Source of the DNA: Oasisia sp. SBJ-2009
Lineage: Eukaryota; Annelida; Polychaeta; Sabellida; Siboglinidae
Length of the DNA stretch: 64,000 bases
NCBI GenBank assembly: GCA_964017155.1
Contig: OZ024865.1
Span: 38,631,426-38,695,425 of the forward strand
Direction of reading: 5' to 3'
Every line of letters begins with the position of its first letter. The first letter of the stretch is position 1. A program made the translations under genes and the position numbers. Below, piece by piece: positions 10,601 through 22,600 of the stretch. The notes under the pieces were generated by a model. The model made no database searches and had not been told where the DNA came from. It was given only the letters and a program-made list of their open reading frames with translations.

Positions 10601-13600
10601 AAACAAACTGACAAAGCAGTGAGGAATGTAAACGGCTACCTACCTTGCGTCGAAGTGTTGCTGCTCTTCCTCGCTCGTTTGCCCCCAGATGGCAGCACCG
10701 GTGATGACCACGAAACAGGTTCCGAGTGACTGGAATCTAACTGGATGAAGTCAACTTCTTTATTTGCCCCCACTGGGGTTTTCTTACTTGATCTGTCATG
10801 TTGTTGTGACTTCTTGGAGGATAGAACCCTCGTTATCCCCGACCGACGACGGTTCCTTGGTGTGTATTTGCGTGTCTAGTGTCCAGAGAAACTAGACATT
10901 ACCACCCAGATCTCACAAAATATTTCTACCATATAAACTAGTTCAAAATTATCAAACACATGATCAGATATGATTTGACACCGAGAAATACAGACACTAG
11001 TTCTGCCATGTACCAGGTAATATTGTTGATAAAAAGAAATCATGCATAAGCCATGAAGAAATCAGTAATCAACTCTCCTCCAGACATATATGCAAGATAC
11101 GTTTTTTTGCCAATCGATCAATTTTCAGGTGAACAGTGTGTGAACTTGCCTAGGTAGAAGCCAGTCCAGACATGTATGTGATATGTCCAGTAATATATGC
11201 TAACCCCTGCATTCAATGTCATAAGCCAGGGGTCACTGTGCTGCCCCATACCCCTGGCCGATCATCTCCATAAAGCCGGGGAGTGAGCAGAGTTGAACTA
11301 TACAATTATAGCACTTGACTTTGCCAGTCACTACTGTAGCAAGTACCCGCCACAATTTCTATACAAATACATGATTGGCGGGAATCCCAATATAATGAGC
11401 CGTTCTCATTCTAAACATTGTACATAACACGAGCAGCTTGTGGCTGAAATCACCCAAAGATATTATGTCACATGACCGGAGGCCAAGTCCACTCCTTGTA
11501 GGCAATTTCATTGGCTGACGTTAAAAGAATTTTTGAAAAGAATCAGACATGTTAAGTCTCCCGCATTCGGCGGGAGACTCCCGCAATTTACAGGAAATCT
11601 CCCGATCTCCCGCACGGGAGAACCAATCTCCCGCAATTTCACTGAAATGTAAGTGAAAAAAATTGCGGGAGACTCCAACACCAAAAACAAACAAATTTGA
11701 CCTAAGTTACCTAACTGGGTGCGGATAATTGGTTTATTTCTGGCTGGGTATTGTCGTGTGTGCTTTTCTGTGTCACCTCACAATGTAGTGCCAGTTAACT
11801 AATTGCAATCGAGTCTGAGACTGAGCTAATGCTCACAGACATCGCCGGGCGCTCGCCGGTGCAGACAATGATTTGAACAAAGACCTGAATTGGAACTATT
11901 TAAATCCCGTCTTACTGTGATGACTGAACATTAAAAACTGTCTAATAAATATCTAAGTACAAAGCCTACACTTTGCCTGTCGCTGACATTGTTTATTAGC
12001 TTGGTAGAATCACCGCGAGCCGCTTTGATACCCTATTATCGCCCGCTGTGTACGTTCCAGTCTTGTAGTAAAAAGTGCAATCCGTTTAGATCTAATGGAA
12101 TAATGGCCATCCATACATCTACACTACATGTGCACGTTTGTAAATATATGTACTTTTGCTAAGCTCTTTACTATTTGAGTACATTTGACATGTAAATGAA
12201 AAACATTCTCAACAGTTGAGAAAGCATAGTTATTTAAATGGCTCCAGTCGAGCCTATGTCACCATGGCTCAGTCCAGCTCATAAATAATGAATTCCCTAT
12301 TCAAGTTTTACATGTAAAGATTATATTAGTTGTGTAATAAAATATCATGTAGATGCTGCTGCTTTTCATCCAAGGGATTTTTTTGCAACATATGATTCAT
12401 ATCAGAAGTTCAACAAACATGCCAATGAAATTAGCAGGGAATTTATTATATTTGTGGTATTATGACTAGTGATAATAAAACATCTATTGTTCATGGCTCC
12501 AAGAATGGTTTTGCTCCAAAATAAGTTAATTCATATAATAAAAAATCTATGTAAATATCTTAATCAGTGCAATTTATTCCTTTTTGTATTATATTATTTG
12601 CATTTATGGTTAAAAACCTAATTTACGTATAATAGCCCAATTTTCCAAGACCCTCCGATTTACGTATAAAATGCCGTTTTCCCCGAGACCCTCCGATTTA
12701 CGTATAAATCTCCCACATTGGCATTTCCAAAACTTAACATGTATGAAGAATGCCCCTGGCGCGTGAGGAAGCATGCATACACAATACACATAATTGACAA
12801 CAACAATATATGTTGACCAGCCCAGTCACAGAGATACGATACAGCCAGTCACACAAGTTCCTCAGATCTGGACCAATCAGTCAGGTAACTCAGACTGGGG
12901 CGGTATAGAAATCATCATGGAAAGTGACACCGAAAAATTGTCAATACTGATATCTGTATCTGTGACTCTATATATGTGACTGGCAAAATGTCCTGTAGAG
13001 ACATGAGGCTAGTGCGCGTGGTAGCGCATCCGATTTAATTACCAAAATGTTGTAAATTATTATATAGGAATGACTTCAGTTATTCACTTGTATTGTGGCT
13101 GAGAAAAAGTTGCTTCTAAATATATTTGCTCAGTGTCTTATTTGTACGAACTGATTTTTGTGGTTACGTGAGCATCTGGTGTTGCAATATTTTATCTAGT
13201 GTGACATTACCTGCATTGAGACACCTTCCGTCATCTCAGGCAAAGTTGACAGCGCCACCTGGCAGGAGGAATTAAACTAAATATTACACTGCCAATGCAA
13301 GTTAAGAGAATGCAAAAAGAGCTTCACAACATCTTCTCCTCTATAGTGTTTCCCTATGACAGAACAGGGAACGTTGCAAGCAAACATCAACATAATTGTG
13401 TGTAAATTCTCTTGCAAGGAGGGAATGTCCTAAAATGCTACATAAATCGAGTGCATATATTGCAAAATCGGAACTTAGAAAGACGGTTCTAGATGATCAT
13501 GCAACCATGTAAATTCCTCAATCTCGACCAATCGGTCAGAGAAATCAATTTGAACTCAGGAAAGAGGATTAAACAGGATTCATAAAAGTTGACCATGCAA

Positions 13601-16600
13601 CGACGTATGTATCCCTCAGATCTGGACCAATCAGTCAGAGAAATCAGACTGGGGCGGTATAGAAATCATCACGGGAAACGAGTCATTCACAAACGTACCA
13701 AACTGTTTTTATAATTTAAAAATCTGCGGCCTCGAATTAAACTGAAGAACACATGAGGCATGGCAGGACATTGCCCTCACCGTGAGCATGCTGGCTTTCT
13801 TATCGATGAAGAACAATGCATCATCCGACAGTCTAGAGGCGACTTGGTCACATTTCTTGGTTGTCTCCGTGTCGTCTTTCAATGGCTGCAACAAAGGCTG
13901 AAATGAAACACCAGCGAGACTTCCACTTCACCACTGCTGGATCAACACAGAGTCACACAAAACATGTCACTGAAGCAAACAGAAACATTACTTTATTATC
14001 AATATTTTTGAGTTTATTGTAATTTTTTATGATAACATGATCTCATACAGTCAATGTGTGCACAGATATGGCACTCATTTCATAGTCGATGGGACAGTTT
14101 TGACTGTTACTAGCACTGCATAACCACTGGCCCTGTGTGTACAGGAGGTGTTCTCAGCATCAGTGTGTCTTTTGTTACTCGTCATGTCTCAGGTGGTTTC
14201 CTCCAAACAGCCCAAACTTGGGCTAACCCAGGAGTTGTCCTTCTCTAGAATTTGTGAGTCCACTACAGGTTACACATTTACCCCCTGTGTGAGATCTTTT
14301 ATCTCCCCTGGCATAGACACCAGATAGAAGTGAACACTGGCTTTTAGTGTCTTTTCTGAAAGATACAAGCAAATGTGAGGTGAACGAAATTGCCTAAGTC
14401 TAGAAACGGCAGTAGGTGGGATTGAACCACCGTCCTCTCGATTCACAGTCCAGCACTACCGCGCGACCACCGCTCCCCTACTCCTAACATAAAGGCACTG
14501 TGTAGAAGATGCCAGCGCATGTTAATGCATCTTCTGTAAGACACAGTCAAAGTAGGATACACAAAATGTCCAAGGCAGTTCGATTAGAACCGACCGACCG
14601 ACCGACCGACCGACCGACCGACCGACCGACCGACCGACCGACCGACCGACCGACCGACCGACCGACCGACCGACCGACCGACCGACCGACCGACCGACCG
14701 ACCGACCGACAGTTTGCATACCACCACACCATATGCCTCTTTTCTTATCACCTTTTTCTGTTCCCGTAGTTTGATGCCCTCTTCCACTTGTCCATGTTCT
14801 ACCTCCTGAGTTCGCCTCCGTATGCGACAGCTCCGCCTACGGGCGACCTTGGCTGACACGATAATCACCGAACCATCGTCTGACTCTTCTGAAAATGAAG
14901 CCTCCTTACAACATTTCATGCTAAAATATATGATTACTGTAAACAGACTATTACTAAAGCACTCTGTTAGAAAAGTTCCTCAAACCTAGACCAATCAGTC
15001 AGAGAAATCAGACTGGGGCGGTATAGAAATCATCACGGGAAGAATTAAACAGCACAATTATCCTCTAAATTTTGTGTTCACATTGAAACTGCATTTCTCT
15101 TTGAAAATACCCATCAAAATGGACACCAACTCACCAACGTGGTGGTACATTTATTCATAACTATAACTTTAAAAAAAAATTATTGTAACAGTTTTCTACT
15201 TTACAGCACATGGCAAAGATGCTAATCTTTGACCAGTTTCTTTACAGATGTATGTATCATAAATTACTACATCAGAAACATATTACATTAAAATATTTGC
15301 CAGTTCAGCCGCCAACTTGCTAACCCATTGACATTCGTGAAGCAGTTATTGTTATTTAAAAAAATGCCAAATTATGTGCTTTTTCGATGCCAAGTATCAA
15401 AATCCCAACTTTTCAAGTCTTTGAATGTTAACCAATGACATCTGATCTGAATCCAATATTTCCTTCTCGCACAAAACCCTGTACAAATGGTCCTCAGATT
15501 TTAACTAATCAGTGAACAAATCAGATAGAGGAGGTGTAGAAATAATCAGTGGACCTTGACATATTTTCCCACGTGCAGGGATTATAATTGCTCTAATAGA
15601 AGCAGAAAGAATTCTGATGTTTAGGAACATTTTGGCAGTACAATGTTATTGTCATCACATTATGGGGAACTATTCAGCATTATAATGACAACCGTGTTGT
15701 TGTGAAGTTACAAAGTAATTGAACCAAAGGAAGAATTCACGTTTTGAGAAGATGGAATACGTGGAGTGATTTCAACAATTACTTCTACTTATGTTTTGAC
15801 GGAATTCCTTACTCAGCAGTAACTTCAAATAGTTAACCCTTCAAAAAATAGAAATCTTACACTGAATTTTCTGATAATATTAGTGGTAGACATGCAATTT
15901 TATTATGATTATTAAATGATTTGTTTTATATAGTTGACACATGATTTTGAGTGATCGTTGACAACTATAACTCACCAGCAGCAATATGTCTTTGTCGTTC
16001 ACCACTATTACCAGGTGTTGCTGGTGCTTCACACACCCGATTTTCTGCTTGCTTTGGTGACTCTTTGCTGCGACTTTTCAGGCCAGTAAACTTCCTATCA
16101 TCAACATCCATGGTGTCACGTTGCGGGGTTTTCTTTTCAGTGGATTTCTTCAGTGATTTTTTCACAGACGATGTTTTCTCTGTATCATGGGGGGTTCTCT
16201 TGGTATCACGGGGGGTTCTCTTGGTATCATGGGGGGTTCTTTGATCAGGTGTGACAGCAACAGTCTGCAAGTACAGAAGCAAGATGTAAGAAGCTCTCTT
16301 GCAATCAGTAAGGAGTACAAAATATTTTAAAAGGATGATGCCAAACTATTTCTAAAGCACTCTACTAGACAAGTTCCTCAGATCTGGACCAATCAGTCAG
16401 AGAAATCAGACTGGGGCGGTATAGAATTCATCACGGGAAACATTAATCAATGCCATCATCGGAATTTTTTCCACATTGAAAACACATTTATCTGTAAAAA
16501 CACCCATCCAAATGGACATCAACAGACCACTATGACAGTAAATCTATTCGTAACTATAACTGTAAAAAGTTCTTTTATCATGCACTATCCAATCCTCAGG

Positions 16601-19600
16601 ATTGGTCAAAGTGCTTTACATGTGACTGCCTGGCTGACCTGCTCAATCAAACACATCCCGACTTCTTCGGTCAGATGTGACACCAACTGTTTGCTATTAC
16701 TGTAAAGATGCAAGACGTAAGAAGCTTGCAATCAATAAGAAGCACAAAATATTTAAAAAGGATGATACCAAACTACTACTAAAGCACTCGACTAGACAAG
16801 TTCCTCAGATCTGGACCAATCAGTCAGAGAAATCAGACTGGGGCGGTATAGAAATCATCAGCGGAAGAATTAAACAGCACAATTATCTGAAATTGTTTGT
16901 TCACATTGAAACCGCATTTCTCTTTGTAAATACCCATCAAAATGGACTCCAACTCACCAAAGTGATGGTACATTTATTCGTAATTATAACCTTTGATTTA
17001 AACAAATTTATTGTGACAGTTTTCTACTTTAGAGGATATAGCAAAGATGTTGATCTTTGACCTTGGGGTGTTTACAGATAAATCGATCTTAAATTCCTAC
17101 CACCAGGTGTCTCTGGTGCATCACACACCTGACTTCCTGCTGGCTTTGGTGAATCTTGACAACTTCGCAGGTCAGTAAACTCCCCATCAACATCCATGGT
17201 GTCACGTTGCGGGGTTTTCTTTCCAGTGGATTTTTTCAGTGATTTTTTCACAGACGATGTTCTCTTGGTATCACGGGGGGTTCTCTCAGTATCACGGGGG
17301 GTTCTATCGGTATCACGGGGGGTTCTTTGGTCAGGTGTGACAGCAACTGTCTGTAATTAAAGAAGTGAGACATAATAAATTCTCTTGCAATCAGAAAAGA
17401 ATACAAAATATTTAAAAAGGATGATGCCAATCTATTACTAAAGCACTCGACTAGACAAGTTCCTGAGATCTAGACCAATCAGTCAGAGAAGTCAGACTGG
17501 GGCGGTATAGAAATCATCACGGGAAACACTAATCAACATTATCATCAGAATTATTTTACACTGAAAATGCGTTATCTGTGAAAACACCCATCAAAAACGG
17601 ACATCAACAGACCCCTGTGACGGTAAATGTATTTGTAATAACTTTTTAAGAAAAGTTGAATGAAAGATTAGTTCTTATATAGTGCATTATGCGAACATCA
17701 GGATTACTCAAAGCGGTTTACATGTGACTGCTGATATTTCAAAGGATGATGCCAAAATTATTATTAATGCACTCTATACTACTAGACAAGTTCCTCAGAT
17801 CTGGACCAATCAGTCAGAGAAATCAGACTGGGGCGGTATAGAATTCATCAGGGGAAGAATTAAACGACACGATTATCTGAATTTTTTTTCCACATTAAAA
17901 CCGCATTTCTCTTTGAAAATACCCATCAAAATGGACACCAACTCATCAATGTGATGGTACATGTATTCATAATTATAACTTTTAATTTTTTTTTTATTGT
18001 TACAGTTATCTACTTTACTGCATATAGCAAAGATGGTAATCTTTCACCAGTTTCTTTACACATTTATCACAGTAAATCTGGTGCATCACACACCTGACTT
18101 CCTGATGGCTTTGGTGAATCTTTACAACTTCTCAGGCCAGTAAACTCTCCATCATCAACATCCATGGTGTCACGTTGCGGAGTTTTCTTTCCAGCGGATT
18201 TTTTCAGTGATTTTCTCACCGACGACGTTCTTTCGGTATCACGGGGGGTTCTCTCTGTATAATGGGGGGTTCTCTTGGTATCATGGGGGGCTCTTCGATC
18301 AGGTGTGACAACAACTGTCTGCAATTACAGAAGAAAGATGTAAGAGGCTCTCTTGCAATCAGAAAAGAGTACAAAATATTTAAAAAGGATGATGGCAAAC
18401 TATTACTAAAGCACTCTACTAGACAAGTTCCTCAGATCTGGACCAATCAGTCAGAGAAATCAGACTGGGGCGGTATAGAAATCATCAGGGGAAGAATTAA
18501 ACGGCAAAATTATCTGAAATTTTGAAAATACCCATCAAAATGGACACCAATTCACCAATGTGATGGTACATTAAATGTTATTCATAATTATAGTTTTCTA
18601 CTGTAGAGGATATAGCAAATATGTTGATCTTTGACCTTGGGGTGTTTACAGATAAATCTATCTTAAATTCCTACCACCAGGTGTCTCTGGTGCATCACAC
18701 ACCTGACTTCCTGCTGGCTTTGGTGAATCTTGACAACTTCGCAGGTCAGTAAACTCTCCATCATCTACATCCATGGTGTCACGTTGTGGGTTTTTTTTTC
18801 CAGCTGATTTTTTCAGTGATTTTCTCACAGATGAAGTTCTCTCGGTATCACGGGGGGTTCTTTGGTCCGGTGTGACAGCAACTGTCTGTAATTAAAGCAT
18901 CGACATGTAATAAGCTCTCTTGCAATCAGTAATGGACATAAAATATTTCAACGGATGATGCCAATCTATTACTAAAGCACTCGACTAGACAAGTTCCTGA
19001 GATCTGGACCAATCAGTCAGAGAAGTCAGACTGGGGCGGTATAGAAATCTTCACGGGAAACACTAATCAACATTATCATCAGAATTATTTTACACTGAAA
19101 ATGCGTTTATCTGTGAAAACACCCATCAAAAACGGACATCAACAGACCCCTGTGACGGTAAATGTATTTGTAATAATAACTTTTAAGAAAAGTTGAATGA
19201 AAGATTAGTTCTTATATAGTGCATTATCCGAACATCAGGATTACTCAAAGCGGTTTACATGTGACTGCTGATATTTCAAAGGATGATGCCAAAATTATTA
19301 TTAATGCACTCTATCCTACTAGACAAGTTCCTCAGATCTGGACCAATCAGTCAGAGAAATCAGACTGGGGCGGTATAGAAATCATCACGGGAAACACTAA
19401 TCAACATTATCATCAGAATTATTTTACACTGAAAATGCATTTGTCTGTGAAATTGCCCATCAAAAATGGACATCAACATACCACTGTGATAGTAAATCTA
19501 TTCGTAACTATAACTTAAAAAAGTAAGCTCTTATTATGCACTATCCAATCCTCAGGATTGCTCAAAGCGCTTTACATGTGACTGCCTGGCTGACCTGCTC

Positions 19601-22600
19601 AATCAAACATCATCTCTGTGAAGAATCCAGCCACGCTGCAATTGATGCACGAAGACTATTCACACACAAATATCCACCTGTGTCTATAGCCTGGTACTCA
19701 TTTATACACCTGAATGAACTGGAGCAATGTAGAGTAAAAACATTTGCCCACGGTTTGACATGGCACCACAAGGTTTGAACTCGGGCTCTCTAAGTCGAGA
19801 ATCCGAAGCTCTGTCCGCTGTGCTACTAAAACAATTGTGGCAGTTTTCTACTTCACAGAGGATATAGCAAAGATGCTTAACTATTCTTTGACCAGTTTCG
19901 TTACAGAAAAATCGATTGTAAATTCCTACCACCAGGTGTCTCTGGTGCATCACACACCTGACTTTCTGCTGGCTTTGGTGAATCTTGACAACTTCGCAGG
20001 CCAGTAAACTCCCCATCATCTACATCCATGGTGTCACGTTGTGGGGTTTTCTTTCCAGTAGATTTTTTCAGTGACTTTCTCACAGACGAAGTTCTCTCGG
20101 TATCACGAGGGGTTCTCTCGGTATCATGGGGGGTTCTCTCGGTATCATGGGGGGTTCTTTGGTCAGGTGTGACAGCAATTTTCTGCAATTAAAGGAGCAA
20201 GATGCAATAAGCTCTCTTGCAGTCCATAAAGAGTACTACATATTTCAAAAGGATGATGCCAAACTATTACTAAAGCACTCTACTAGACAAGTTCCTCAGA
20301 TCTGGACCAATCAGTCAGATAAATCAGACTGGGGCGGTATAGAAATCATCAGGGGAAGAATTAAACAGCACAATTATGTGAAATTTTGTTTTCACATTGA
20401 AACTGCATTTCTCTTTGAAAATGCCCATTAAAATGTACACCAACTCACCAATGTGATGGTATATTTATTCATAATTATAACTTTTGTAAAAATGTATTGT
20501 GACAATTTTCTACTTTACTGCATATAGCAAAGATGGTAATCTTTCACCAGTTTCTTTACACATTTATCACAGTAAATCTGGTGCATCACACACCTGACTT
20601 CCTGCTGGCTTTGGTGATTCTTTGCTACAACTTCGCAGGTCAGTAAACTCCCCATCATCTACATCCATGGTGTCACGTTGCGGGGTTTTCTTTCCGATGG
20701 ACTTTTTCAATGATTTTCTCACCGACGACGTTCTCTCGGTATCACGGGGGGTTCTCTTCGTATCATGGGGGGTTCTCTTGGTATCATGGGGGGTTCTTCG
20801 GTCAGGTGTGACAGGAAGTGTCTGCAATTAAATGAGCAAGACTTAATAAGCTCTCTTGCAGTCCATAAGGAGTACAAAATATTTAAAAAGGATGATGCCA
20901 AACTACTACTAAAGCACTCTACAAGACAAGTTCCTCAGATCTGGACCAATCAGTCAGAGAAATCAGACTGGGGCGGTATAGAAATCATCACAGTATATAC
21001 TTGTACAAAACATTTTCATAAATAAAACTCACAAAAGCCTTCATAAAAACCAGGAATATAATGCTTTCTATAGCAATGGAATGCACATCGCTTGCTTGCG
21101 GAATGACCGAAAATGAGTATATATATATAGATATGACTGCACTAATGTTTTATGAACATTATTATTTAAAAAATGTATGTTTCACGAGCAACACAATAAA
21201 GAACTTACACAGTAGTATCCACATTGGTGTTTTAAAAATTGGAACAAATTAAAAATGCAAACTCTACGCATTTTCCTCAGATCTAGACCAATCAGTCAGA
21301 GAAATCAGACTGGGGCGGTATAGAAATCATCACGGGAAACTGAAAGGTAGAATAACCACATAGAACTGCTATGTTTAACGATATGGAAAGCCCAGAAATA
21401 ACTTAAAGTAGTCCTGAAGCCTCGTCTCTCTGGGATGCTTCATCCAATGTAAGCATTAATTTAAAAACACGTGTGATTTCACCCTCCCACGTGGGGGTAC
21501 GTGGATAATTAACAGCATGTGAACAATTTTCCGAGCTTTATAAAGTAACTATACACAATTTGGCAGGCAGTAAATCTGCAACACGTACAGTATGTTGTAG
21601 TCATAAACCCAAGGAGTAGCCGCCCTCATATTAATAATCTCTCTTGTAATCCACATAGAGTAGAGAAATGTTTACAGAGCAACGCCGAACTAACAATAAA
21701 AACTAGACAAGTTCCTCAGATCTGGACCAATCAGTCAGAGAAATCAGATTGGGGCGGTATAGACATCATCAGGGGAAGAATTAAACAGCACAATTATCTG
21801 AAATTTTGTGTTCACATTGAAACCGCATTTCTCTTTGAAAATACGCATCAAAATGGACACCAACTCACCAATGTGAGAGTACATTTAATCATAATTATAA
21901 CTTTTAATTTTACATACTTTGACCGATATATTACCTCATCATTAAAATCCTGTCTGTGTGTGGTTGTTCCACTGGAGACACATTCCTCTACGTCCTCATC
22001 TTCCGCAGGCCGCATCTTCATGTCACAGAAACAATCAGAGCCAAACTCCTGTAATATGGATGATGTCTTATGGGAATGGAATCACCGAATTATTGACTAG
22101 CCATAAAAAAACTGAATTCTGAAAGCCAATCAAACATCGCAGCCGCAATCGCGATATTGTAGTCTTCTAAAAGCTGGCCAAATAAAATGCATTTAGGAGC
22201 ATTAGGTACACTGTTTTAGGCATCCTTAACTTCATGCCAAAATCCACCATACTAGTGTAAATACCCTAGTTACATCAGAGACATTTAACGTATAATCTTT
22301 AGCCAGTTAAGCCACCAACACAGACATTTGAGAAGCAATTATAAACATTTCAAAAATTCTGCACTATTCCCAAGCCATGTATCAAAATCCCAACTCTGCA
22401 AGGCCTTGAATGTCAAGCAATGAATTTTGATCTGAATCCAAAATTTCCACGTCTCTCCAAACCCAGTACAACTGTTCCTCAGATCTGAACCAATCAGTCA
22501 GTGATATCAGACTGGGGCGGTATAAAAATCATCAGGGGAACCATCAAATGTGACCTATGCTGACCAAATGAGTGACAAGTCGGGATTTGACATTTGGACC

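Larger units (their letters stand above)
10876..13780 (-). other. Host gene intron with snoRNA copies 2 and 3 and a possible transposon
   Basis: Between exons 21 and 22. Holds snoRNA copies at 12857 and 13611, a snoRNA relic at 13513, and a block (about 11548-12743) bounded by inverted acatgttaag that carries ctcccg palindromes at one end and tandem ctccgatttacgtataaa units at the other. Confidence 0.6.

Noticed and set aside
12857..12922. CCAAT box - GC box - TATA-like order on the plus strand of the repeated element
   Set aside because: The same bases read on the minus strand give ordered C, D', C' and D boxes plus a 12-nt rRNA match and lie in the sense orientation of introns. That explains their conservation far better than a promoter does.
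14400..14481. A tRNA gene on the minus strand
   Set aside because: It has a B box, but no cloverleaf with paired acceptor stem, and related bodies elsewhere show it is a SINE head.
14509..14919. PTDR/GRSV repeat proteins
   Set aside because: Translation of the (ACCG)n microsatellite; only 14752-14888 minus is a plausible exon.
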